Of a stretch of DNA of 64,000 bases, positions 46,552 to 56,635 are shown piece after piece. Under the pieces are notes generated by a model. It made no database searches. It was not told where the DNA came from and worked only from the letters and a program-made list of their open reading frames with translations. The first letter of the stretch is position 1, and each line of letters opens with the position of its first letter. Location of the stretch: positions 34,282,356-34,346,355 of the forward strand of contig OV277870.1 in the NCBI GenBank assembly GCA_922989275.2, written 5' to 3'. The DNA comes from Gari tellinella (lineage: Eukaryota > Mollusca > Bivalvia > Cardiida > Psammobiidae). The position numbers were made by a program, and so were the translations under genes.

Positions 46552-46709
46552 TAAGAAATGAATTGATTTTTTTCGGTGTTCAAGCCAAATGAACGACAGA
46601 AAATTATCGGCAAATACCATGAATCGCGCTAGCGATTCATGATAAATTTGCCGATAATTTTCTGTCGTTCATTTGGCTTGAACGCCGAAAAAAATAAGTT
46701 CATTTCTTA
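46552..46709. repeat. Near-perfect 158-bp foldback
   Basis: Arms of about 75 bp, e.g. caagccaaatgaacgacaga / tctgtcgttcatttggcttg, closing on ATCGCGCTAGCGAT. Very few mismatches, so recent or conserved by conversion. Confidence 0.92.
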
Positions 46710-47329
46710 TATTTACAATATATTTGCTGTAATTTCTTACATTAAATAAACATTTTGTCAGTACGCATGTATGTTTAATCCATATTAGAGGTCGATAACA
46801 CGAATAATGTGTACCCTATAAGGAACAGCCATGACCGATTTACTTAATCTGTGTACATTCGAAAGCAGAAAAAATAAGTTCCATTGTCAACAACTTGACA
46901 GTTTGGCGCGAAAAATGCTGATTTATGACGTCATTAGAAGTGACGTAATTTTAAAGTAGGATAAATATATCGGGGTTTTATTGTCATAAAGAAACGCAGA
47001 TATAGGCCGCTGTTTGTATGGTAGATTCTTATGTCAGTTTTCTTGCAATTTATATCATTTATAAAGAAGAATATTAGTCGGGAATCATGGTTTCCACTAG
47101 CACTAGTAGGAAGGCATAGATCGGTTAAGAACAAATTTTGAAAAAATCCGCCAAATGATCGCTGCCCCAAGTTCCAAAGATTAATTCGCGAATGAAAACT
47201 GCATATGCCCCGCCTCCCCTTCGAAACTTTTCCACAAGTCCCGCCCTCTCGAAAATTGGTGTTTATTTGAAATGAACACACTTTTTGTCAATGGAATTGA
47301 ATGGGGCGATTGTAAATATTTTAAAAATG
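46710..47329. other. Intergenic, nothing recognised
   Basis: tgacgtcattagaagtgacg at 46925-46945 has a CRE-like TGACGTCA followed by a second TGACGT; no gene start is nearby, so no role is claimed. Confidence 0.35.
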
Positions 47330-47455
47330 AAAACTGAACGGTGCACGCGGTCCCTGGCCAGAGGGTTCCTGTATTAGCTCTCTGAGCTGGGTTTACACTG
47401 TGTGTATAAGACAAAGGTTTATTATGTGCGTTACTAGGGGACCATTGGGTTAATT
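47330..47455. repeat. Family B right part
   Basis: gagggttcctgtattagctc, gtttacactgtgtgtataag, ctaggggaccattgggttaa. Confidence 0.55.
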
Positions 47456-47479
47456 GTAAGTATACTGAGTATATCAATA

Positions 47480-47665
47480 GATGTTATTCTTTCCCGTTTT
47501 TAAAAAACGTAAACAAAACGCAAACAGCCGCATTCTGCTTTAACATATTTGAGCCTGATGTAAACTACCTTTTACCAGGATATAGAAAACATTCCTATGG
47601 TACGTATTCATGATTGTATACAGAGGAAAAACTATTTTCTTCAGTGGGGAATTAATTAAAGGAGT
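47480..47665. repeat. Family E terminus followed by family A right part
   Basis: atgttattctttcccgtttt and aaaacgcaaac (E), then cgcattctgctttaacatat, gtacgtattcatgattgta, attttcttcagtgggg (A). Confidence 0.55.
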
Positions 47666-47974
47666 ATTTGTTTAAATTGTCGGTATAAAAAGGCGACCTA
47701 ATGTTTTCCTACGAACAAACCTTGACATTCGGTGTTTGAGGAAGTATAAATCTACACTTAATCCTCGATACATCCAAAATCGAACTTGCTTTAGTAGGAC
47801 TTAGTCACGTTTTAACTTTGTCATACGTGTATGTTCGATTTTAGCCTGTTCCAGTTATCGAATTTATTTCAGATGGAAAAAGTAGCCTCGGGTTACTTCG
47901 TCTGAACCGACTTCAAGTTTTGAACGTATGAAATAAATTTGAACAAGACAATCAGGAAATGTTCTAACTTATTA
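47666..47974. other. Intergenic, nothing firm
   Basis: Weak dyad between gtatgttcgattttagcc and aaaatcgaacttgc; not an element that I can define. Confidence 0.3.
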
Positions 47975-48195
47975 CAGTGGAGAAGACGTTATTCTGTCCC
48001 AATAAACGCAATTGTGTTAAAACCATTATTTCCATTGCAAACTGTTTGGAGTCATATCAGACGTCTGATAAGCCGGTGTCTCATCAGGTTCCAAACTGTT
48101 CGCCACTCAGATTGAAATAAATTAAAAAAAAATACCAATAACATTTTAGTGCATTTCGGGTGCGTTTAAACGGCAATGAATAACGTCAGCCAACT
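47975..48195. mobile_element. Family E MITE, diverged (221 bp)
   Basis: TA/CAGTGGAGAAGACGTTATTC ... gaataacgtcagccaACTG/TA; core 2 gcaaactgtttggagtcata ... ggttccaaactgttcgcc. Confidence 0.8.
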
Positions 48196-48554
48196 GTACC
48201 AATTGGTTTAAAACAAGGAAAAAAAATATTCAATTAACTGTGTTTTCCCCCAAGTACTTGTCTACACGTGTACATACACAGCATAAGTAAATCCGGTGTT
48301 GGGCAGCCACTAAAATTATGTTAACTTAGCCGTCTTCAAAACAGGTGGCAGCTGTATGCAGGACAAAAGTAAACTAAGAATGCTCTAATTGAAGATTTTT
48401 GCTTTAAAATATGTTCTGAATTAGGCAACGTGTGCTTATGTTAAGATTATCCGCTTAACACAAGTTTCACAGCATAAGGAAACTTTTTCTCTGTACATAA
48501 GTTTCATTAAGCATTGCCCTTAAAGAGTTTGTCATTGTCAATTTAGTCATCTGG
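48196..48554. other. Intergenic with a worn core 1
   Basis: acaggtggcagctgtatgca and gatttttgctttaaaatatg near 48340-48410; rest unclassified. Confidence 0.35.
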
Positions 48555-50480
48555 GCAAGAGCCGTATGGGACCCTAGATCGCTCGCCTGGAAACACAAAA
48601 CGTCTGCTAGGTCATTTATCACCAAAGGGGTCTAACTTCTTTATAAACTTGATATAAAAGTTTTGTAATTTGCTCCGTGGTTTCAAGCAATACCAGTTTT
48701 CGTTAGAAAAAATATTTTAGCCCCTGTGATCTAGATATGTAACAGACTGGAACCATTTCAGCAATACTGGTAAAGGGTCTCTAGAAGTTTCACCATGCCA
48801 AATATCAAAAGCTCTAGCCATAGTGGGTCTAGAGAAGAAGAAGTTTCAAGATTTCACTATATATGTAAAACCAGGTGCGGGTCATTTTTACCAGGGGCAT
48901 AATTAAAGCAATCGTAATAGAAGACCTGTAGATGATGCTCTTTGCCAAGTATCTATGTTCAGGGTACTATGGGTTCAGACAAGAAGTTTTAATTGAATCA
49001 ATCGTTTTTAGCGCATGTGACCTAGATATGCAACAGATCGAAATCATTCCAATAATATTTGTAAAGGACTTCTAGAAGTGTATCCATGTCAACTATCAAA
49101 GCTCTAACCATATTAGTTTCAGAGAAGATGTTTGAAGGTTTCACCATGACTCTTGGTAAATTTGTGACCACTGGGGCAGTTTCTTTTTTTTTTTTATCCC
49201 AGGCGCAAAATTTGAACAATCTTGATAGAGGACAAGTAGAAGATGCTTTTTGCTAAATATTTAAGCTCAAGGTACCGTGGTTTTAGACAAGATGTTTTTT
49301 TAAGTTTTCATTGAAACAATTTATTTTAGCTCTTGTGCCTGAATATGCTACGGACCAGAACTATTTTTAACAATACTGGTAAAGGGCCTCCTTTATGAGT
49401 CACCATGCAAAATATCAAAGCATTTGTCATATTAGTTTTAGAGAAGAAGAAGTTTCAAGATTTCACTATAATTACAACTCTATGAAAAACGGCGATCCCG
49501 GGGTGGGGCCAATTTTGACCAGAGGGAAATCTTTTAACACTCTTGTTAGTGGACCTATAGATGTCATGTGCCAAATATCTAAGTTCTGACCATTGTGGTT
49601 TTTGAAAAGAAGATTTTTGAAATTTTGATTGAAACGATATATTTTTAAAACTAAAAAGGTTGTTTCCATGCTCTCGATGATTCATTATTACTTGATTTCC
49701 ATATTACTCAGAGCGATAAATTCTTTACCAGTGTTATTTTCGGGAGTGTCACATTTCCTTCGTCGGCACTGATTATTCAACTAGTGCTGGTCATGTGACC
49801 TGGCTTGGTCACCTGAGTCGAGGAGAGGCGCGTAGACGGTGGGTAGCTCTGGGCCCTCGTCCCTGTTCAGTGATGGTTTCCGCTATCTAATCTTTACTTT
49901 TCTTTTCATTACTAAGGTGCTCTCACTGGTCAAGAGTTTGGTTTTGTCTGATTTGATTTTTGTGCCCCGTCTTTTTGCAATTGTTCAAAATTAGCTGAGG
50001 AGTTTCTGGTCACATGTTCTTTCATTATTGTTTCTAAAGTTTAGCCATTTTCCTCTATATAGTCTTCCTTGAAGTTGTCACGTTTGATATGATAGAAGAC
50101 ACTCTACCCACCGTCTACGCACCTCTCCTCGAGGCAGGTGACCAAGCCAGGTCCCCTTGCCAGCACTAGTTAATTGTCAGTGCCGACGAAGGAAGTGTGA
50201 AACTTCCGAAAATTACACAGGTAATAAATGTATCGGTCTGAGTAATGGAAATTTAATTATAATGATATAGTTTTAGCTCCTGTGACCTGTGGGACCAGAA
50301 TTGTTTGAACAACTTTGAAAGAGGACAATATAACAACCATTCCTGCCAAGTTTGGTAAAATTCTATCCAGTAGTTTAGGACGAGATGTTGAAATAAATTG
50401 TTGACGACGGACGAACGAATCACGACGGACACAGCACGATAAAAAAAAAGCTCACATTGGCACTATGTTCCAGGTGAGCT
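48555..50480 (-). mobile_element. Helentron-like element, reverse orientation
   Basis: Reads on the minus strand from AGCTCACCTGGAACATAGTG to a worn 3' hairpin (ggtcccatacggctcttg). Interior units of about 330 bp (caagatttcactata, ctttgataccaaatatc-like blocks) match the element at 7259. Split by a foldback at 49695. Confidence 0.65.
49695..50252. mobile_element. Long-TIR element, 558 bp, inside the Helentron-like copy
   Basis: Arms of about 150 bp: atttccatattactcagagc ... tagacggtgggta and taccgtctacgcacctc-type ... gtctgagtaatggaaat. The spacer of about 240 bp is not repeated here. Host sequence is continuous on both sides. Confidence 0.8.
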
Positions 50481-50732
50481 AAAAACGTGTATGCACAGTC
50501 AATCTTATATTAAGCGATCATTCATTAGAAGTAAGTTCCGTAGGCTTTCCCCGTTTGCACCCAGTGTATTCTTCCATGCTTATATATTGGATTAGTCCAT
50601 TTTTATCTTTGTGTTGCCTGGTCTAAATTTCCATTTTTCGGTTGTTGTTTTTATTGAAACTGCTATCAGCAGACATCATAGACTCTGATAAGACCCCGCA
50701 TTATGCGTGTACCCTGTTTGCCTATGTCCTTT
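50481..50732. other. Intergenic, nothing recognised
   Basis: Short unclassified stretch upstream of a family A element. Confidence 0.4.
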
Positions 50733-50984
50733 TTAACCCTTTACCTGATAGCCTATTTCTAGTATTGAAGATAGGTTACCACTTAAAGCAGGTTGAAAGT
50801 AAAGCAGAATGCGCCCTAAGGCGCATTCTGCTTTACTTTCAGCCTGTTTTAAGCTTACATGTGCTAGAACAGCGAAAATATTTCCTTTACTATATATTCA
50901 TAACTGATTAAATTGGAACTATTTTCTTCAGCGGAGGAATAAATTATATGCGCTAAAAGGCGCTTCTATGGGGGAAAGGGTTAT
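50733..50984. mobile_element. Family A MITE, complete (252 bp)
   Basis: TTAACCCTTTACCTGATAGC ... tatgggggaaagggTTAt; core 1 perfect over about 30 bp per arm. Confidence 0.85.
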
Positions 50985-50994
50985 GGGGCGCTAT

Positions 50995-51245
50995 GCACTA
51001 ATGGGTTAAAACAGTTAGTTGCTTAATTAATGCAGGCTGAAAATACATGTAATGCAGAAGGCTCATATTGGAGCTTTTTTCATTATAGCTAGGTCAGCAG
51101 TCACGTGTCGTATGAGCTGTCTATGCTACATCAGTTATTGGATGCTTAAACAACTTTTACCGTACTATTTTGTGGAACTGTTTTCTTTAATCAATAAAGT
51201 AAAGGCGTAAAATACATAATGTAATCAATGTGATAATTGGTTAAG
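50995..51245. repeat. Worn family A element upstream of GPR157
   Basis: gcttaattaatgcaggctga, core halves, gtggaactgttttctttaat, end gataattggTTAA. Ends 111 bp before the start codon, so it may form part of the promoter or 5' UTR. Confidence 0.5.
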
Positions 51246-51356
51246 TCACATGATTATTCCAGCATATTTTTGCAGATCGTGGCATGACCGTGATAGCATA
51301 CCAGCTACTAGAAACCAGTTAGAACTGCAACCGCCGAATATCATTCACCAGCTAAA

Positions 51357-51609
51357 ATGAGCAATCTGTGGCCGTGGTCTACAACTGTACACACTACTAC
51401 GACGACGACGAGTCCGACATATACCATATCATCTAATATTATAACAGATTACCCAGACAGGGTTGTGCTAGTGTCCGCCATAAGCTGTGCCTTGTCTATA
51501 TTTGGCGCAATAGGAATCTTTGTCACCTACGGCCGGCTACCGGAAATACGTAATGTGACCCGGAAATTGATAATCTGTCTCACTGTCGCTGACCTTTTAA
51601 CAGCTTCCG
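51357..51609 (+). CDS. GPR157: GPR157-like exon 1
   Basis: Start MSNLWPWSTTVHTTTTTTSP, through TM1 and most of TM2 (LIICLTVADLLTAS); donor gtaagt. The Thr run is encoded by act/acg codons, a potential length-variable site. Confidence 0.9.
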
Positions 51610-54600
51610 GTAAGTATAGACTAACTAGGCAGCCCATTACCCCATAGCTGGTTGCTAGATTTGAAGACGACTGGTCATTTAAGGCAGCAGAATACCTGTA
51701 CAGTCGCACTCTGCTTTACTTTCAGTCTGCTTAAAGCCACCATCGGAGAGGATAAAGAAAATATTTCGAATGGTGCATCTTCATGACAGTGGAACTATTT
51801 TCTTCAGTGGAGGAATGAATTAAAGGTGTATTTATATATTTGTTTCTGTAGAAAACAACCCATGTCAGATTAAAAGACAGACACCATAATATTATATGTA
51901 CTGCCTTGTTTGTCTTACACCGGAAATACATTCGATCCTTGATAAATCGAGTTCTCTAAAGTCGCACATTGCGAAATTTCTACGGTTTAATTTCAATAAC
52001 TCTAGCTCACTTTAACTCTAATAGACTCGTATTTTAAAGTTAAAACTTGGCTATGCCACGTACGTTAAAAATACTTTCAAAGTTAAAAAAAGCTATCAAT
52101 CAAAAGTAGATTTTCATGATTCCATTTAGTCATTATATTGCACTAATATTCCTTTATAAGATCCACTCAAACCATGTATAGAGCCAACTGTCATTATATT
52201 GAACCAAAATGTCATTTATCAATCAAGAGTAGCGTTATATTAACGTTAAAAATACCAAGCATGCAAAGAGTTAAAAAAAATTTTTTTGCTACATATCTTA
52301 TATTTTTCACAGGAATTCTGATGTCAGTGTACAGATATTTTCGTGTTCATCCGGACACCAGTCCAGGGGACCAGCTCTCTGTGTTATGCACTCTACAGAG
52401 TGTAATATCCACGTACTCGACGCTGGTTTCCTTTTTCATCACAGTGTTTATAGGCATCCACCTTGCCAACACTGTAATACGACAAGAAGAATGCACGGGA
52501 ACCACTAAAGCACTTGTTATGTTCAACTTAGTCAGCTGGATTGTTCCCGGTAACCATTTCTTCTTTAACTGAATCACCTCTGAATCTTCAAATAGACTAT
52601 TCCAGTTTCCAATTAAATCTAGTCAACTTTTTCATAATCTAGGTGGGTTTTTTTACAATTTACTCAAACTGATAATCTGAGCAGACCCTGATGAGAGTGC
52701 TCATTTAGAGCCCTATGCTCTAAGTCTACGCTGTTTGCATAAGGAAAGTGAACTCTTCTCATGTACACTGTTTGTAAATGACGAGTATACCCGGCACTAT
52801 TAAGGAGTGATGACCCTTGAATTTCTTAACATGCAGCTCTACAATGGTTTGCGGTTTTTAACTCAAACAGTTTTCATCTGATCTTTACCAAACTATCTGA
52901 AAAAAGTTTTTGCCAAAAAATGGAGGCCAAGTTTGATGAACAGCCAAACCGTACCATGCACTTTGGAGTAATGGCCCTTGAATTTCTCAACATGCGGCTC
53001 CTCAATGGTTACCGCTCTACAATTATCAGTCAGTTTTCATCTGATCTTAACAAAACTTTTTGAAGAGGTTCGGGGTTTGTTGCGATAAAATGGAGGCCAA
53101 TTTTTATAACCAGCACCCACTCGTTCCAGACACAGGTGCCAGACGCATGCTTTGCCCTAATATGACACCTCAAAACACAAATAAAGGGCATAAAGCAATG
53201 AAAACGTCCTTTTCTATGACAAAACACCATATTCTGACCAAAAGCTCATTTTTTGAAGAATTTTTTTTATAGTACATGTATATACCTTAGTACATGTTTA
53301 TACCTCTAAGGTATATACTATAAGTGAGTTTTTGGTCAGGATATGGTGTTTGGTCTTAGAAAAGGACGTGTCATGGTTTTATGCCCTTTATTTGTGTTTT
53401 GAGGTGTCGTATTGGGGCAAAGCATGCGTCTGGCACATGTGGTACCAGACGCTTTGGAGTTATGGTCCCGAGGGTCTGAAGATATGACTTCACGATGATC
53501 TTCGTTTATAAAAAAGGCGGTTAGTGTAGATTTTAGTTGGACACAAGTTGGATGCCATAGAATAAAATTGTGGACGGGCGTATTGTTTTTAGTGTTACTG
53601 TTGTTACAATATATTTTAAAATGACAAACAGTGGAGACCCATATAGATATGTGTCTACATTGTTTGCATAGGACAAGTGTCATCTTAACAGGTAAACATT
53701 TTGTTTATGATCGGGTATCCTCGTCACTAGTGCTCAGTAGCGAGTTAATCCTTTAACTCTCAATGACGCAAAAAAGCGCGTTTGCAAGTTTGGGTCCAGA
53801 TCAGACGCCGCGTTATGCGGTGTCTGATCAGGATCCAAACTGTTTGACATTCTTTTTGAAATTTCAACTTTGAAACGATATTGCACAAAATAATTTTGAA
53901 ACAGACGACAATGAAACGGTGACGGGGTAAAAATCTCACGATTAATTTTGCAGCGAAATAGTTAAAGAGGCTTTGACGAGAAGAATGAATTTTTATGTAT
54001 GCAGGCGTTACATGATGGAAAAAAGATGTATAATCTAAAAGGAAAACTTACATGTAGGTTTTGAACGAACATTTTCTAAAAGTATGATTTGCACTTATCA
54101 CCAATAACCATTTCACTGCCAACGACGCCACAATGCACATTTGCTAACCATTTTGATCCTGAGACGCCAAGGTACGCGCCGTTTGACCAGGATCGAAATT
54201 GTTTGACACTCATTTTGAAATTTTACTAGTCATATTGTCTTATATCCAACTTTGAAATAATATTGCAGACAACAGTATTTAAGCAGACGACAATATGGCG
54301 GTTAGACGGTAAAACCTCATGATGAATTTGCCATAAGAAAGGTTAAATATTAAATCGCATTGTAGAATGGGCGAATAATTCGGTGTCTTCTATCCAATTT
54401 AGGCGTGTTAGTAGGCGTGGCTTATTTTAAAGATGCAATAGGTGAGGACAGGAGCGAAACGGCAGGGACAGGACCATGGTGTTGGATAGACACAAATGCA
54501 AAGCACCGTGTTTTTTGGATGTGGTTGACAGGAAAGGGCTGGGAAATAGGCTGCTATCTGTTGACCATGAGCATTTACGTCCTCGTGAAGTATTACACGG

Positions 54601-55986
54601 TAGGTATACGTAGCGTACTGGGATATATACAGTAAAACCTCTCTATACGACCACTAACTTGTGTTATTTATTAGGTGTTAACAGCAGATGACTGCTTAAA
54701 GCAAGGTGACAGTAAAACAGAAAGCTCATGTAGGATCTTTCTGTTTAACTGTTACCTTGTTTTAAGCTGCCACCTGTATTTTAAACAACCAATAAGGCAT
54801 CGTTCAGTGGTCGTTATACGGAGGTTTGTTGTAGTTGCTCTTCATTGCCGTGACGTTTTCATTTTGACAAAAACGACCGTCTGCTTTTATTTCTCGAATT
54901 TTAGATATTTGGGTTTAAGAAATTTTAGAACGAGTGTCAAATAGTTTGGGTCCTGACTCGGCGTCAGATCAGTATCCAAACTGTTTGCATATAACTTTTG
55001 TACTCGAGGTCAGACAGTGAATGAGTTAATTTATTTCAAACCTTAGTACATCTAACGTGTTTGCTCTGAGGATGTGTAACACGTTGTTCTTTCCCGTTTT
55101 AACGTAGTTAAATGATAATAAATAAATTACATGGGTATGATATGTTAAAACTAGCAAAACGTTTTTATTATTATGTTATTGAATTTGAATAATAGATATC
55201 TACTTATAATATATTCTAATTATATTGATTTATTCTAATCTGATGGCAAATAGTGTGGGAGCCTGATCAAACGCCGAGTTACATGCAATGGATGATATTG
55301 TATTGAGCACAAATTTGTTTTGGAAAAAAATAGCATTAATAGGTATCTAAAATGGCTGCGCCTATGTACTCTCTCCTACACATTTGAATTTGAATGGTTT
55401 AGGCGGGGTATTAGCAAAAATGTGATTAAAGTGTATACAATGTATAATGTAAAAGTAGTCTATGGTTCTTTTATTTCAGTATCTGCGCTACCACAGGGTA
55501 AATTTGCACGAAATCCACGCTAGTCTACGCAATGAAGATAAAAATGTGGTCTACCTTTGGTTCGTCCTTTACGCAGTACGGCTATGGGGGACGATACGGT
55601 TTTTGATATTTTTGGCACACCCACGCATATCAAGCCACAGAATCTGGATGAAAGTGTTGTTATATCTGCAGGCTTTTGGGGACCCAGCACAAGCATTTTG
55701 CAATTTTATTGTGTTCTGTGTTTTCGACAAAACCGTTCGAGCACATTGGAAAAGGCGATACGCTGTCCTAAAGAGCCGCGTATCATGTAGCCATTACACT
55801 AGACTTCCGGAAGTACAGGAACCGGAAGTACGGGGAGAAGAAGGTATAGGCGTGGCGACACCTACTGATAAGTTAAATACTGGCAATAAACAGATATACA
55901 AAAGTAACGTGGTGAATGAAAATTACTGGAATCAGTGTGAACAAGGAGCAAGGCGAACTCCGTCAGAGCTAGACTTGTTCACATAA
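51357..55986 (+). CDS. GPR157: GPR157-like seven-transmembrane receptor (complete, 4 exons)
   Basis: Orphan class G-protein-coupled receptor at the plasma membrane; vertebrate GPR157 is reported to couple to Gq and to act in primary cilia. Exons 51357-51609, 52313-52549, 54403-54599, 55480-55986 join in phases 1, 1, 0 to give 397 residues. The start ATG is the first in frame after a TAG at 51309-51311. N-terminus (about 35 residues) is Thr-rich; TM1 about 36-58, TM2 about 69-90, TM3 from about 105 (LCTLQSVISTYSTLVSFF), TM4 at MFNLVSWIVPG, TM5 after the WCWID loop, TM6 at YLWFVLYAVRLWGTIRF, TM7 at CNFIVFCVFD. The block PWCWIDTNAKHRVFWMWLTG then KGWEI is the strongest match to GPR157 (WCWIDLEAKDHVLWMLLTGKLWE in pieces). 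About 95 residues of tail are unmatched. Related cAMP-receptor-like families are the alternative. Confidence 0.9.
51633..51838. repeat. Family A element in GPR157 intron 1
   Basis: cccattaccccatagctggt starts 24 bp after the exon; core 1 worn; long arm ttcttcagtggaggaatgaa; right end lost. Confidence 0.65.
51839..52312. other. Rest of GPR157 intron 1
   Basis: AT-rich; only the solo family C terminus AGCATGCAAAGAGTTAA at 52258-52274 is recognised. Confidence 0.5.
52313..52549 (+). CDS. GPR157: GPR157-like exon 2
   Basis: Encodes (G)ILMSVYRYFRVHPD through TM3 to VMFNLVSWIVPG; acceptor tttttcacag, donor gtaacc. A terminus of a family C element (AGCATGCAAAGAGTTAA) ends 38 bp before the acceptor. 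Confidence 0.92.
52575..52803. repeat. Family B element in GPR157 intron 2
   Basis: aatagactattccagtttcc, core 2 gagcagaccctgatgagagt ... aagtctacgctgtttgc, tcatgtacactgtttgtaaa. Confidence 0.65.
52804..53100. repeat. Two tandem units of about 170 bp
   Basis: gacccttgaatttcttaaca (52811) recurs as ggcccttgaatttctcaaca (52973); both are followed by caatggtt..cgg and agttttcatctgatctt. Confidence 0.75.
53125..53435. repeat. Foldback, arms about 120 bp, in GPR157 intron 2
   Basis: Left arm aggtgccagacgcatgcttt ... ccatattctgaccaaaagctca; right arm gtgagtttttggtcaggata ... aaagcatgcgtctggcac. Turn includes a second dyad, ccttagtacatg/acctctaagg. Confidence 0.85.
53600..53747. repeat. Family B right part
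   Basis: atgacaaacagtggagaccc ... gtgtctacattgtttgcata, ggacaagtgtcatcttaaca, end agtagcgagTTAA. Confidence 0.6.
53754..53932. mobile_element. Family C MITE
   Basis: cTTTAACTCTCAATGACGCA start; core 2 tgcaagtttgggtccagatc ... gatccaaactgtttgac; arm cagacgacaatgaaacggtg. Confidence 0.7.
53933..54102. other. GPR157 intron 2 spacer, nothing recognised
   Basis: No core or terminus seen. Confidence 0.4.
54103..54315. repeat. Family C element, core diverged
   Basis: ataaccatttcactgccaac start, accattttgatcctgagacg ... gaccaggatcgaaattgttt, arm agcagacgacaatatggcgg. Confidence 0.65.
54403..54599 (+). CDS. GPR157: GPR157-like exon 3
   Basis: Encodes VLVGVAYFKDAIGEDRSE, the extracellular loop with WCWID, then TM5 to LVKYYT; acceptor ccaatttag, donor gtaggt. 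Most conserved part of the protein. Confidence 0.93.
54630..54831. mobile_element. Family F MITE with core 1
   Basis: TA/CAGTAAAACCTCTCTATACG ... cagtggtcgttatacggagg, then tttgttgta. Core tgcttaaagcaaggtgacag with its complement gttaccttgttttaagctgc. Lies 30 bp into GPR157 intron 3. Confidence 0.85.
54838..55029. repeat. Family C element
   Basis: tcttcattgccgtgacg start, accgtctgcttttatttctc arm, core gtcaaatagtttgggtcctg ... gtatccaaactgtttgc, end cagtgaatgagTTAA. Confidence 0.65.
55064..55300. repeat. Family E left part with AT-rich filler
   Basis: ttctttcccgttttaacgta and gatggcaaatagtgtgggag then cctgatcaaacgccgag; right half missing. Confidence 0.45.
55301..55479. other. End of GPR157 intron 3, nothing recognised
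   Basis: AT-rich sequence leading to the acceptor at 55479. Confidence 0.4.
55480..55986 (+). CDS. GPR157: GPR157-like terminal exon
   Basis: Encodes YLRYHRVNLHEIHASLRNED, TM6, TM7 and a hydrophilic tail ending SELDLFT; acceptor tatttcag, stop taa 55984-55986. A family D element starts about 14 bp after the stop and holds the nearest AATAAA (about 56106). Confidence 0.92.
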   Translation, partial: YLRYHRVNLHEIHASLRNEDKNVVYLWFVLYAVRLWGTIRFLIFLAHPRISSHRIWMKVLLYLQAFGDPAQAFCNFIVFCVFDKTVRAHWKRRYAVLKSRVSCSHYTRLPEVQEPEVRGEEGIGVATPTDKLNTGNKQIYKSNVVNENYWNQCEQGARRTPSELDLFT

Positions 55987-55999
55987 CAATACATTTACA

Positions 56000-56284
56000 A
56001 CAACTCCCTTCTTAGAACGACCCTTCCCGCAGTTCCCTAAACAGAACAATTGTGTCCAACATATTCACTGCTGTCGTCTGTAAAGTTTAACAATGGACAT
56101 TTTGACAGAATAAAACTTAATGGCGAGTGACAAATAGCTTGAATCCAGATCAGACGTCGCGGTGGCTGATCTGGATTCAAGCTGTTTGCACATGTAAGCA
56201 AATGTCCCTCCCTTGAACGACTCCGTCCGAACAACGCACATTGTTTTTGTCTCCTGTGGGTGTCGTTGTAGAGAGGGAACGCTG
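56000..56284. mobile_element. Family D MITE just after the GPR157 stop
   Basis: Left end worn (caactcccttcttagaacga), core 2 atagcttgaatccagatcag ... tctggattcaagctgtttgc, right end ttgtagagagggaacgCTG/TA. Holds AATAAA at about 56106. Confidence 0.75.
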
Positions 56285-56635
56285 TATCGGGAAACGAATC
56301 AAACATTTTAGTTGAGGAGGAAGGGGGATAATTGAACCCCAACTATTTTACACTATGAAATACTACACCCCTTCATCGCATATCCTGACCTACTATCGGA
56401 AGAAGAAGAAGAACGCGAACATTTTTTTTTCGAGAAAGGCCTAGAGACAGAGGTGGGAACTTTTTAAAATTCAAGACAAAAATCAGGCAACTTATTTAAC
56501 CTGCAGAGTTCTATTATACGTCGTTGATTGAAAGCTAAACACAAGCTTGACTTGTAAAATTTCGTTATAACAGCAACTTCAGATTAGCATCACAAGTGTA
56601 GGAAACGTTTTAACGAGGGGTTTGTGTACAATGTA
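56285..56635. other. Intergenic, nothing recognised
   Basis: Includes a gaagaagaagaag tract (56400-56413); no gene. Confidence 0.4.

Noticed and set aside
46925..46945. CRE-type promoter element (TGACGTCA)
   Set aside because: Single motif match with no gene start within reach; expected by chance in 64 kb.
22500..51000. Possible protein-coding gene between ALDH4A1 and GPR157
   Set aside because: All open frames are under 155 codons, overlap repeats or lack conserved motifs; no exon chain with compatible phases was found.
51308..51356. Upstream extension of the GPR157 reading frame
   Set aside because: An in-frame TAG at 51309-51311 closes it and no ATG lies between, so ATG 51357 is kept as the start.
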